A stretch of 64,000 bases of DNA from contig NZ_QUBQ01000006.1 of NCBI RefSeq assembly GCF_003388735.1, positions 186,001 to 250,000 on the forward strand, written 5' to 3'. Position numbers and translations under genes: made by a program. The first letter of the stretch is position 1, and every line of letters starts with the position of its first letter. The notes beneath the pieces are model-generated. The model saw nothing but the letters and a program-made list of their open reading frames with translations. It did no database searches and was not told the origin of the DNA. Below are positions 8,170-16,766 of this stretch, one piece after another. The DNA comes from Paenibacillus paeoniae (GTDB lineage: Bacteria > Bacillota > Bacilli > Paenibacillales > Paenibacillaceae).

Positions 8170-8415
8170 AAGAGCATTCTGGAAGATCTGTCTAATACTA
8201 AATTAAGGAAAGTGAACAGCCATTCTTCCGCCGGGCACATTGGTGTACGATTTTATGATAAGGATGGAGGCATCATTGGGCTTGATGTAACAGAGGATAA
8301 AAAATATGTTACCCTATTCAAAGATGCTAGCCCTACCACCTTCTACAAAGTGTTAAAGGACGATGTTCAATTTCTGCAGACGATCGAAGGTCTGGAGTGG
8401 GAAGATTCCGACTAA
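8170..8415 (+). pseudogene. Small ORF of unknown function with apparently lost start codon
   Basis: The reading frame ends WEDSD-stop at 8415 and is open back to 8140 but has no ATG. A perfect AGGAGG site at 8157-8162 is followed, 7 bases later, by AAG at 8170-8172, exactly where an ATG would be expected. From there the frame encodes an 81-residue protein starting SILEDLSNTKLRK. One A-to-T change would restore it. The first usable start is GTG at 8212, which leaves 67 residues and has only a weak AAGG before it. The protein (GHIGVRFYDKDG, YVTLFKDASP) was not recognised. It could still be expressed from GTG, or the AAG could be a sequencing error. Confidence 0.5.
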
Positions 8416-8449
8416 CGGATTACAGCAGGATATGAAGGAGCGATCAAAT

Positions 8450-9181
8450 ATGAATGCGATCGAGCAATTGACGGGCGCGCTGAAGAAAGCGAACAGCATT
8501 GCCGTTCTGACTGGCGCCGGCATTAGTACAGCGAGCGGAATTCCAGACTTCCGGTCTCGTGGCGGCCTCTACGATCAAGAGCTGGATGTTGAGGCAATCC
8601 TGTCGGAAACTTATTATCACCGGCATCCCAAAACCTTTTGGGTACATTTCAAAAGCATATTTCACTTCCACGCCATTCGTCAGTACGAGCCCAACCTGGG
8701 CCATCTGTTTCTGCGCGATCTGGAGCAGACCGGCAAACAAGTTACGATTATTACGCAAAATGTTGACGGGCTGCACAGCAAAGCCGGCAGCAGCCGCATT
8801 CTTGACGTGCACGGCTCCATCCACACCGCCTATTGTCCGAAGTGTCGCACAGCTTACGGCCTGGATCATCTTCTCAGCGAGGACATACCGCGCTGCGGCA
8901 AGGATGGCTTTATTTTGAAGCCGGATGTCGTATTGTTCGAGGGTATGGTGAAGCATCTGGAGGAGGCATTCGATGCTGCCGCCAAAGCTGATTTGTTCCT
9001 GGCTATCGGAACGTCATTAAAGGTATACCCCGTTAAGGAATTGCCCCGCTACAGCGGTCAACACGGACAAGGCCGCCGAGCCATCATAAATCGTGAGACG
9101 ACTGAGATGGACGGCTTATTCGACATCACCGTACATGGGGATATCGTGGAGACGTTCCAAGCTGTTCAATCGTTGTGGTGA
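8450..9181 (+). CDS. Sir2-family NAD-dependent protein deacetylase
   Basis: A cytosolic sirtuin of 243 residues that removes lysine acyl groups while consuming NAD. Motifs in order: TGAGISTASGIPDFRS (21-36), TQNVDGLH (102-109), catalytic His121 in DVHGS, and GTSLKVYPV near the NAD-binding C-terminal half. Zinc ligands Cys129, Cys132 and Cys149 are visible. The fourth cysteine, expected 2-3 residues after Cys149, is missing (RCGKDG). The start ATG at 8450 has GAAGGAG 9 bases before it. The gene follows the small ORF by 34 bases and may be co-transcribed with it. It ends at a strong terminator. Confidence 0.9.
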   Translation: MNAIEQLTGALKKANSIAVLTGAGISTASGIPDFRSRGGLYDQELDVEAILSETYYHRHPKTFWVHFKSIFHFHAIRQYEPNLGHLFLRDLEQTGKQVTIITQNVDGLHSKAGSSRILDVHGSIHTAYCPKCRTAYGLDHLLSEDIPRCGKDGFILKPDVVLFEGMVKHLEEAFDAAAKADLFLAIGTSLKVYPVKELPRYSGQHGQGRRAIINRETTEMDGLFDITVHGDIVETFQAVQSLW

Positions 9182-9212
9182 ATTTTCGCCAATCGTCCCC
9201 AATCCTGCATGA

Positions 9213-9250
9213 AAAAGCAGCGATTCGACATCCCTCGAATCGCTGCTTTT
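9213..9250. terminator. Bidirectional terminator
   Basis: A 16-bp perfect stem (AAAAGCAGCGATTCGA and its complement) with a 6-base loop, flanked by A and T runs. It lies between the convergent sirtuin and lipoprotein genes and can terminate both. Confidence 0.88.
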
Positions 9251-9337
9251 CGCTTTATTCACCTAAAAACTTCTTCATCAGACTATATGACTCGTTGCTC
9301 TTTCATCCATGGCAGTCCATATGCTGCTTCGGAGCAA

Positions 9338-11701
9338 CTACCGCCGAATCATATAGTACGTGCCTAGAGAGTTAATTCGTACATTCGACAAATCGGTTAT
9401 CGAAGCTTGATCGAATGCTTTGATCAGGGAGTCCATAAGCTCATCCTCCGACAGTGTCGCCGTCATCCTCACAATAATTTTGTCACCATCATCTGTCTTC
9501 AACAGACTAGCTACTTTGGACGTAAACTTATTCGCAGAATCAACCTCCAGATCGTTCACTATATAATAGTCCCTGGAATTATCAGTCGATTCGAATTGAT
9601 CCAGCTCATGATCCAACCAATAACCTTCATCCACATAGAAATTCAAGGCTGTAGCCGTATCGTCACTAGAGTTATAGAGCAGATATGGAATACCGGTATT
9701 CGTCGCATTGTTCGTTGCATCGACATGAACCCAATTTCCATCGATCTTCACCTTATTCCAGGCATGCGGCACGCCTCCCATGTCCCCTGATACAACAACC
9801 GTTTCCAGTCCGGCTAGATCGCTAAGCATCTTGTACGTAGAGGCATAAGACGCGCATACGCCTACTTTCTTCACTAGAATTCCATAGGTTGTAAAAGAAT
9901 CATTAAACTTCGGATCAACAGTCTGGAATCCGTTCTTCTCCGCTTCTTCCAGTGCGGCATCGTCATATACCGTATTGTCATTCAAATAATCATATAAGGC
10001 CTGATGCTTCTCTTCCTCTGACATACCTTCCTTGAAGATCGTCGTCATCAGCGTGGCTGCTTCCCCGACAATCTCCTTTTGCTTGCGGATAATCGTATCG
10101 CGATCATCCTCATACCCGATGAATAATGTAAGCGACTTATAATCATAGCCATATTGCTTAACGCCTAGAATCATCGGATTCTGATAGATTACCTTGCTGA
10201 GTACATCCGACAATGTATCGAAGTTTTGCGCCTCCGGGAATGCCTTCATCGACAATTGCTCCTGTCCGTCAATCAGACCAAGGGCAAGATATTCTTCGAT
10301 AGCTGAATCGGCATTAACCGGCACATCCGCAATAATAGCAGGTACTGTCAGCGTCTGGGCGTTTCCTTCCCCTACCGTTTTGTCCGTATTATCCCTTTGG
10401 GCTGCAACGACCTCCGTTCCGTCATCCTCCACAGGCGCGTCTGCAATAATCGTTGGGACACTCGGATCCGGCACATGATCCGTCGTGTTGCTAGGAGGAA
10501 CATAACCGCTTGCTTCCTTCTCCGTTCGCTCGGACAAGGCATCAAGCTCTTCCTTCGTAATGGAATTAACGATAATGAAACCGCTGAAGGCTGTACCATC
10601 AATTGTATGTTTAATAACGGCCGATCCATTGCCTTCAATGACGACATCGTCTGTCAAATAATTCATTCGACGAGGCACGATCGATCCATCTATAAACTTC
10701 ACATCAATCGTTTCCGGCAGTTCCTTTACCGTCGGGTAGCTTGCATAGACAATACTTTCCGTCATTTGCGACGGCAATCGCTTGGATAATGGAACTGTAT
10801 TTACCGGCTTGCTGAAGCCGGATTCCTTGTCTCCCGCAATAGCGGTAACATAATATTCACCGTCGACCATACGATTCTGAGCGCTAATCATGTTGCTTCC
10901 ATCCAAAGCCGCAGTAATCAGCAGTCCGCCTTCGCCATCCTGCATAAAGTCGTTGAATTCCGTCTCAGTTACCTCAGCCAGCAATCTCGGGCCAGGGCCC
11001 ACATAAGCTTCCTCCGCGCTACTCAAGGGCAGATTGGAGTGAGTATCCAGAATCGGCTTCATACGCTTATAGACCCGGTAGCCTTCCGCACCCTCTACCT
11101 CATTCCAAGACAGCTGCAAGCGGCCTGTAGGATCAATCGTGTACTGAAGCGTCGGGACAGGCAGATCCGATTTCACAGTAAACGGAATGACCAACGGCTT
11201 CTCCAGCTTTGTCGGGGTTGTGGCATCCATGTCATAATTAATGCGAATATAGTAGATTGGCGCACCGCCCCATGTCGAAGCACTGTTCTTGCTCATAGTC
11301 TCCGTCTGCATAATGCCGGAATGCGGTTTAAGCGATACGCTTGTTATCCCATCCTTCTGTTCGTCCCAGGCAAAAGACAAGATTATGCTCTCCGGAAGCG
11401 CCTTCTGATCGGTATGTACGGAGACCAAATCATTAGCTAAAATCCCTGATCCAACAAGTTCAAAATTAAAGTCAAAAATAAACTCCTTATCCTGCTCCAC
11501 ATTGTAAATAGGCATAATTGACTTCTCTTGATCTGATCCATATTTCTTTTTCAAATCCAGAACAGTTACTCCGGAAGCAAACTCCACGTCCACAACCTTC
11601 GTACTCTCCGGTTTCGTTGACCGATCTCCCTCATTACTTGTCTTACATGCCGTTAATACAAGCATGAATGCCAATAATAAAAATAATAATCTCCGCAACA
11701 T
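9338..11701 (-). CDS. Secreted lipoprotein with transglutaminase-like domain
   Basis: A 787-residue exported lipoprotein. Residues 1-19 form a signal peptide with lipobox LTAC (Cys19). A fibronectin-III-like segment lies near 205-300 (LQLSWNEVEGAEGYRVYKR). An Asp/Thr-rich spacer near 400-470 follows. The C-terminal half carries a transglutaminase-core fold with catalytic Cys in GVCASYA, His in HAWNKV and Asp in WVHVDAT. Such proteins act at the cell surface as peptidases or cross-linking enzymes on wall or protein substrates. The true substrate is unknown. The ATG at 11701 has an AGGGGG site that overlaps the end of the gene before it (1-base gap), so the two form an operon. Confidence 0.85.
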   Translation of the reverse strand: MLRRLLFLLLAFMLVLTACKTSNEGDRSTKPESTKVVDVEFASGVTVLDLKKKYGSDQEKSIMPIYNVEQDKEFIFDFNFELVGSGILANDLVSVHTDQKALPESIILSFAWDEQKDGITSVSLKPHSGIMQTETMSKNSASTWGGAPIYYIRINYDMDATTPTKLEKPLVIPFTVKSDLPVPTLQYTIDPTGRLQLSWNEVEGAEGYRVYKRMKPILDTHSNLPLSSAEEAYVGPGPRLLAEVTETEFNDFMQDGEGGLLITAALDGSNMISAQNRMVDGEYYVTAIAGDKESGFSKPVNTVPLSKRLPSQMTESIVYASYPTVKELPETIDVKFIDGSIVPRRMNYLTDDVVIEGNGSAVIKHTIDGTAFSGFIIVNSITKEELDALSERTEKEASGYVPPSNTTDHVPDPSVPTIIADAPVEDDGTEVVAAQRDNTDKTVGEGNAQTLTVPAIIADVPVNADSAIEEYLALGLIDGQEQLSMKAFPEAQNFDTLSDVLSKVIYQNPMILGVKQYGYDYKSLTLFIGYEDDRDTIIRKQKEIVGEAATLMTTIFKEGMSEEEKHQALYDYLNDNTVYDDAALEEAEKNGFQTVDPKFNDSFTTYGILVKKVGVCASYASTYKMLSDLAGLETVVVSGDMGGVPHAWNKVKIDGNWVHVDATNNATNTGIPYLLYNSSDDTATALNFYVDEGYWLDHELDQFESTDNSRDYYIVNDLEVDSANKFTSKVASLLKTDDGDKIIVRMTATLSEDELMDSLIKAFDQASITDLSNVRINSLGTYYMIRR

Positions 11702-11702
11702 C

Positions 11703-12251
11703 CTAGCCCCCTATTTGACTGTCTATATAAAGATCTGTATCCGCTTGACCCTTTTCCCCATAAAAACGTGCTACATTCTCTAGCAATTCACCCGGCTCGC
11801 ATGCCAGCAGCCTGAATGGAATATGTACTTGCCCATCACTTAATCCTTTGTTAAAGAGAATCAGCAACCTCTTGAGCCCGCTATAACGATTGATCATAAG
11901 CTTCCGGTCATACGTATGGATGACGAGAAAAACCCAGCCCTGCAGCTGTTCAATTCCGATATGCTCAATCTCCTCCCATCGAATCAATCCTCCGGACATA
12001 TAAGTGGACCGATCGAGAATACCTTTCTCGGACAAGGTAAGCACAGGGGAAGCGGCCAGTAAGATTCTCATGTTATAAATAGCAACGCCAACAAAAATAA
12101 TTGCAATGAGACTGCCGATTAGTCCTATTCCAATGTCGCCGTTGCTCCAAGCCAGACCAATCAAATATAGCCCGATCAATACCCCTGCAATGCCCAAAAT
12201 AGACATAACAATGAGACGACCGCGCTTTCTGTAATAACCAAATTCACTCAT
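11703..12251 (-). CDS. STM3941-like small membrane protein
   Basis: A protein of about 182 residues with two adjacent hydrophobic helices (about 16-35 and 43-62), followed by a soluble domain with a GLIRWEEIEHI segment, as in STM3941/PH-like bacterial proteins. The start is set at ATG 12251 (MSEFGYY), 8 bases after AGGAG. The ATG two codons upstream lies too near that site. It stops 1 base before the lipoprotein start, so the two are probably translationally coupled. Function is unknown; an envelope role is inferred from topology and partner. Confidence 0.7.
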   Translation of the reverse strand: MSEFGYYRKRGRLIVMSILGIAGVLIGLYLIGLAWSNGDIGIGLIGSLIAIIFVGVAIYNMRILLAASPVLTLSEKGILDRSTYMSGGLIRWEEIEHIGIEQLQGWVFLVIHTYDRKLMINRYSGLKRLLILFNKGLSDGQVHIPFRLLACEPGELLENVARFYGEKGQADTDLYIDSQIGG

Positions 12252-12439
12252 ATTCATGTCTCCTTTGTCCTATGACCATGTACCCATGAACGAGACTAGC
12301 ATATATTCCCTATGAATTCAAAGGTTTTCTCGACATATTTCGGGATTTTAGGAGATTTAAACCTACATTGATGGACCGAAGTTCTTATGAAAAAAATTCA
12401 AAGACTAGCAACCGAGACTGCCCTCTGTGAAAATGCTGT

Positions 12440-12486
12440 AAGAAACAAAAAAAAGACCAATCATGGTTTTTAACCATAATCGGTCT
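12440..12486 (-). terminator. Terminator of the SleB-like gene
   Basis: On the minus strand, a 15-base stem around AGACCGATTATGGTT (with two G-U pairs) precedes a run of nine T. It lies 26 bases past the stop of the SleB-like gene. Confidence 0.82.
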
Positions 12487-12512
12487 GTTCAGAGTAACGG
12501 CAATCTTCAAGA

Positions 12513-13508
12513 TTATTTGGCGAAACTATGATGTCCAATCGTTACGATAACTTTCAGATTAGACCAGAATTCACCTTTGGATACCTTCGGATTGAAGAAA
12601 TAAACCGCATCCTCCACGTTGTTCTTACCGTTTAAGGCATCCTTGGCAGCCCGCAGGACGCTCTCATTAGGCTTGCTCTTATCGAGCTGTCCATTGTGGG
12701 CTGGCGGGAACTGCTTGCCGGAGTAAATAACTCCCTTCACCGTATTCGGGAAACGTGAGTCCTTCACCCGATTGAGGATCACATTGGCGACGGCCAGTTG
12801 TCCTGCATAGGACTCATAGCCAGACTCTACCTGTGTAATCTTCGCCAGCAGCGTCATATCCTCTTCGGTAAAAGCCTGTGCCTTGTTCTTCAACACGGAA
12901 GGCATCACCACGCGCAATTTCGTACCAGCCTTAATCTCGTCCTTGTCATCCAGGCCATTACGCTCCAGCAGCTTCGCCTTGCCATGTCCAGTTTCCTTGG
13001 CAATCTCGGCCAGACCAAATTCCTCTGTCACAACTGCCGGTTTCACCGTCGTCAGCTCTGCCGTATCCGTCTCTGCATCCCACTTCACCGTGGCATGAAG
13101 CAGTTCAGCTACATAGCGCAGAGGAATGTACATTTTGCCGTCAGCCAGGAACGGCGTCTCCTCCAGCTTATAGCGTTCCTCATTAAAGTAGACGGTAGGC
13201 ACTTCGTTGCCGAGTACGATCGTATCACCCAATAATGTATGTATCGTTGCTTCTTCGTTCTTCTTATCCCATTTCACTTTCGCGCCGAACATCTCTGCCA
13301 CTCGCGCCACGGGCAAATAAATTCGTCCGTCTTGCTTGCGCACTGGTTCTTTTATGTCCACTGCTTCTCCATCGAGTGTGATTGTGATGCTCTTCGTAAC
13401 CTGCGGTATATCCGCCGCCACGACCGAAAGCGGTCCGACGCAAAGCAGCAGCATCGCAATGAATACCATAAGCGTGCGCTTGCCGATCGGCATGCTTCTT
13501 CTGATCAT
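12513..13508 (-). CDS. Stalk-domain cell wall hydrolase, SleB family
   Basis: An exported protein of about 331 residues. The signal peptide ends near VVAADI. Two copper-amine-oxidase-N-terminal-like (stalk) repeats follow, seen in RIYLPVARVAEMFGAKVKWD and KMYIPLRYVAELLHATVKWD. A LysM-like stretch lies near residues 165-200. The C-terminus is a SleB/Hydrolase_2 domain, with catalytic Glu in QVESGYESY, then AVANVILNRVKDSRFP and AVYFFNP. SleB domains are lytic transglycosylases of cortex or wall peptidoglycan. The start was chosen at ATG 13508 (MIRRSM), 5 bases after GGGAGG, not at the TTG six codons upstream. The stalk domain suggests wall-associated work in growing cells; a germination role is possible. 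Confidence 0.87.
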   Translation of the reverse strand: MIRRSMPIGKRTLMVFIAMLLLCVGPLSVVAADIPQVTKSITITLDGEAVDIKEPVRKQDGRIYLPVARVAEMFGAKVKWDKKNEEATIHTLLGDTIVLGNEVPTVYFNEERYKLEETPFLADGKMYIPLRYVAELLHATVKWDAETDTAELTTVKPAVVTEEFGLAEIAKETGHGKAKLLERNGLDDKDEIKAGTKLRVVMPSVLKNKAQAFTEEDMTLLAKITQVESGYESYAGQLAVANVILNRVKDSRFPNTVKGVIYSGKQFPPAHNGQLDKSKPNESVLRAAKDALNGKNNVEDAVYFFNPKVSKGEFWSNLKVIVTIGHHSFAK

Positions 13509-13697
13509 AGTAACCTCCCGTTTCAATTGGAACCGTGCGGAACCTGTTATCCATGCTCTCCGGAGATTATATCACAGCTCAAAGCGCTTACAGGATTAAC
13601 GTTTTCACAGAATTGGCTATTTTTGCGTCCATTTTGCGAAAAATCAGACGTTTTGGACCGCTGGGCGGCCCTCTTCTCACCGTTTATAACGCGAACG

Positions 13698-14567
13698 CTA
13701 CATGCTCTTCGCCTCTGGATCCAGCCCTCTGACCCTCTCCAAATAAGCCGTCACCGACTGTTCTTCTTCCAACGGGTAAAGGAAATCCAGCTCGCTGGCC
13801 ACATCCTGAGCCGTCTCTCGGAACAATTCAACCATCTGGAACAGTGCTGTCCACACGCTTTTATACGTACCTGCCGGATAAGTCAGTATTAGCTTCTGCC
13901 AGCTTTCTTCCGGAATGTAGCGGTCCAGGAACTTTCCGTTTTTGCCGACGCTTAGTGAAAAATTTGTCCGAATGCCCGCCTGCCACTCCAGCATCTTCAC
14001 CAGCATAGGTCGCATCAAATTGTTCAAATGATCCTGGGCGTACAGCATTTCCTTCCGCCACAGCCCCTTGGCAACATACGTCGCTACCCACCAGAACTCA
14101 TTGCAGCAATCTGCAAAAAACGCTGCCGATGGTCGTTTCACCCAGTAATCGATATCCGTCGAAGGCGGCACATCAGGGAATAGACCGTCTTTATCCAGCA
14201 GAACCTGCATCAGCTTGTCTTCCTTCACATAATCGTCCTTCTCCTCAAGCGGAATAAGCGTCATGTCGATACGGTTGCCGTCCTTGAACAGCATCAAATA
14301 GGAGAAACGATTGCCTAGCTCCGGGGGAAACATCGCCATTGCCTCCGGCATTTGCATGATGATTCTCTCTCCGAACGCATCAACCCAATCCGGCTGATCG
14401 ATATACGACTGCATATCCTTCACATGAAAGCTGATATCGTAATCGCGAAATAAATCTTTGGGTACGTTAGGATTCGTCCTGGAACCTTCCAACGTCACCG
14501 CCCTAACTCTCTCATCGTTCTCTGCCATGCCAAGAACCAGGCTCATCATTTCTTGCTCGCTTCTCAT
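13698..14567 (-). CDS. aadK: Aminoglycoside 6-adenylyltransferase-like protein (AadK type)
   Basis: A 289-residue nucleotidyltransferase of the ANT(6)/AadK group, which transfers AMP to streptomycin. The nucleotidyltransferase motif is LEGSRTNP followed by RDYDISFHV, the paired Asp of the active site. A second Asp lies in NRIDMTLIP. The rest of the protein, with WVKRPSAAFFADCCNEFWWV and KGLWRKEMLYAQDHLN, matches the family over its full length. The ATG at 14567 follows a GGAGAGGGAGAG purine run. Chromosomal copies are common in Bacillus and Paenibacillus. No mobile element is beside it. Whether it confers resistance cannot be judged from sequence. Confidence 0.88.
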   Translation of the reverse strand: MRSEQEMMSLVLGMAENDERVRAVTLEGSRTNPNVPKDLFRDYDISFHVKDMQSYIDQPDWVDAFGERIIMQMPEAMAMFPPELGNRFSYLMLFKDGNRIDMTLIPLEEKDDYVKEDKLMQVLLDKDGLFPDVPPSTDIDYWVKRPSAAFFADCCNEFWWVATYVAKGLWRKEMLYAQDHLNNLMRPMLVKMLEWQAGIRTNFSLSVGKNGKFLDRYIPEESWQKLILTYPAGTYKSVWTALFQMVELFRETAQDVASELDFLYPLEEEQSVTAYLERVRGLDPEAKSM

Positions 14568-14656
14568 TTCTCTCCCTCTCCTTCTTCTATTCGTCTCCCA
14601 ATTGACCCTATTTCTATGCTACCATAAAGAATACTAGTCAACGAAGGAGGCGCATC

Positions 14657-15514
14657 ATGTCTTATTCTGATACAAGTGCGTCCAACGAAAGCTATTCTCG
14701 GCTGCGAGCGGACTGCGAACGTTGTTTCGGCCTATGCTGTACGGCATTGCCATTCGCAGCATCGGCTGACTTCGCTATCGACAAGGCCGCAGGACAACCT
14801 TGCTCGAATCTGCAAGCGGACTACCGCTGCGGCGTTCACCGCGATCTGCGAAAGCTGGGCTTCAAAGGCTGTACAGTCTACGACTGCTTCGGCGCGGGCC
14901 AGCAGATATCCCAGGTCACCTTCGGAGGCCGCGACTGGCGCAAGCAGCCGGAATCGTCAAAGCTCATGTTCGAGGTGTTCCCCGCCATGTGGCAGCTTCA
15001 TGAGCTGCTCTGGTATATGAATGAGGCACTATCCCGTCTAGAAGCGGCCGAGATTCATCCCGAGCTGCAGGCAGCAATTGCCGAGACCGAGCGTCTCATC
15101 TCCCTCGATGCAGACTCGCTGCTCAAGCTGGATGTGTCTAGCTGGCGGGCGGAAGTGAATCAGTTGCTGCTTCGTGCCAGCGAGCTCGTCCGGCAAGACG
15201 AGCTGAGTCGGATGAAAGGCTCGGCTGCCCGCAGGAAAACGTATGGCCGCGGAGCAGACCTTATTGGCGCCAACTTGAAGGGCGCCGATCTGCGGGCAGC
15301 CAATTTGCGCGGCGCTTATATGATTGCCGCCAACTTAAGCAAGGCCAATTTACGAGCAGCCGACCTCATTGGCGTTGACTTTCGGGACGCCGACCTGCGT
15401 GGTGCCGATCTGTCTGGCAGCCTCTATCTCTCGCAAGCCCAGATCAATTCGGCTAAGGGCGATGCCTCTACCCGCATACCGCCAACGCTAATACGTCCGG
15501 CGCATTGGAGCTAG
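14657..15514 (+). CDS. Cys-rich domain fused to pentapeptide repeats
   Basis: A 285-residue cytosolic protein. The N-terminal 80 residues hold eight cysteines in a pattern starting CERCFGLCC, then CGVH and FKGCTVYDCFGAG. This is suggestive of a metal site like those in YkgJ/CxxCxxCC proteins. A helical linker spans about 95-190. The C-terminus is a pentapeptide-repeat helix of about 11 units of the A(D/N)Lxx type (GADLIGANLKGADLRAANLR), running from near 200 to 255. Pentapeptide folds mimic B-form DNA in Qnr/McbG proteins, but no quinolone or microcin role can be claimed. The start ATG follows GAAGGAGG. The gene is divergent from aadK. Confidence 0.83.
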   Translation: MSYSDTSASNESYSRLRADCERCFGLCCTALPFAASADFAIDKAAGQPCSNLQADYRCGVHRDLRKLGFKGCTVYDCFGAGQQISQVTFGGRDWRKQPESSKLMFEVFPAMWQLHELLWYMNEALSRLEAAEIHPELQAAIAETERLISLDADSLLKLDVSSWRAEVNQLLLRASELVRQDELSRMKGSAARRKTYGRGADLIGANLKGADLRAANLRGAYMIAANLSKANLRAADLIGVDFRDADLRGADLSGSLYLSQAQINSAKGDASTRIPPTLIRPAHWS

Positions 15515-15520
15515 CGCGAA

Positions 15521-15550
15521 CAGGCAGCGGAATCATTCCGCTGCCTGCTG
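15521..15550 (+). terminator. Terminator after pentapeptide-repeat gene
   Basis: CAGGCAGCGGA and TCCGCTGCCTG form an 11-bp stem with a 5-base loop starting 7 bases past the stop codon. The following T content is modest. Confidence 0.65.
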
Positions 15551-15628
15551 CATTTATATCATCTATCCATACGCACGCTTCCGATCATCCTGGCCCTCCA
15601 AGTCGCCTTTATGGCGATCCCTGTAGTA

Positions 15629-16633
15629 CTAATCCTTCAGACCGGCTTTTGCAGTCATTTCGGTCGATTTGAACTCCTCCAGAAAGACCCGCAGCCAATC
15701 CTCTCCGTAATCAAGCGCACCCATATCGTTCGGTACAAACATCACATCGAGACCCATCACCCACCAGCGGCGTACCACAGTGAAGAGCTCCACCGCCGCT
15801 TCATCGTATTTCGAAAAATCCCGAATAGAGCGGTAGCCCGCAAGCACCGCCTGCCATAATAATTCCTGATTGGCTTCCGGCTGTCTCTTGCGCACGCGAA
15901 CCTGCGCCAAATCATAAGCGCGCCAGCCCGGCACCGCCCACTCAAAATCATAATGTACAAAGCCACTGCTATTCTGAAATGCATTGTTATTGCCATGCAT
16001 ATCACCATGACAAAGTCCCCAATCCAGCCCTTGCTCCGCAGCCTCACTCACACGAGTATGCAATTCACGGGCAAATCTCCGCAGAAATGGCACTGCCTTA
16101 TGTTCTTTGCCAATATGATGAATGATTCGCTGCAGAGGTTTTTCGATAAGGAAATCTGTATCTAGGAGCATTCTGGGTTGCCACAGCTTTACGTTGTCCA
16201 TCGCGGCATGCAGCTCCGCAGCCGATTTGCCGAAGGCAAAGCAAGAAGCTTCGTCCATTAGCCCGTTCTCCGGTAGATCCATATAGCGGAACAACACAGC
16301 AGCACGCCGTCCTTCCGGCGCATCCAGTATGGTATACCATCCGCCATCTCGCATCGCGATTGGCTCCGCAACAGCAGTGCCCGCCCCTTGCAACAAAGTA
16401 GTTAACTGTATCAACATTTCCGTCTCGTATGCCACATCTGCCTCAGCAATCTCAGTTCGATAGATTCGAAGAATGTACAGCCCACTCTCCGCACGTACCC
16501 GGTAGGTATCATTCAGTCCCCGAAGCCAGTATACACATTCGCTCCATGGCCCCAGATCATACTGTCCGCTTAGCTGTGCCGCCAAATAACGGGGATTCAG
16601 GACAGAACGAAGCGCCAGCGTTTCCTCATACAC
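15629..16633 (-). CDS. APH-family phosphotransferase
   Basis: A cytosolic protein kinase-like small-molecule phosphotransferase of about 335 residues. The catalytic loop is GLCHGDMHGNNNAF, and the metal-binding segment HYDFEWAVPGW replaces the usual DxD. An N-terminal lobe has YILRIYR with the likely ATP-binding Arg/Lys. It resembles the homoserine kinase/spectinomycin phosphotransferase branch of the APH superfamily. The substrate is unknown. The start used is GTG 16633, 6 bases after GAGGTG. GTG at 16642 in the same frame is the alternative. The gene converges on the pentapeptide-repeat gene. Confidence 0.83.
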   Translation of the reverse strand: MYEETLALRSVLNPRYLAAQLSGQYDLGPWSECVYWLRGLNDTYRVRAESGLYILRIYRTEIAEADVAYETEMLIQLTTLLQGAGTAVAEPIAMRDGGWYTILDAPEGRRAAVLFRYMDLPENGLMDEASCFAFGKSAAELHAAMDNVKLWQPRMLLDTDFLIEKPLQRIIHHIGKEHKAVPFLRRFARELHTRVSEAAEQGLDWGLCHGDMHGNNNAFQNSSGFVHYDFEWAVPGWRAYDLAQVRVRKRQPEANQELLWQAVLAGYRSIRDFSKYDEAAVELFTVVRRWWVMGLDVMFVPNDMGALDYGEDWLRVFLEEFKSTEMTAKAGLKD

Positions 16634-16766
16634 GACATTCACCTCATGCCAATTTTAACACTATTGTAAAGTAACGCTTCATCCAGCGGTTGGTAGAGTC
16701 TGGATATAACTAATATTCCCGGCAAACGTGCTTATCCTGTAAGCTCTGACCATTCGGTCATCTCTA

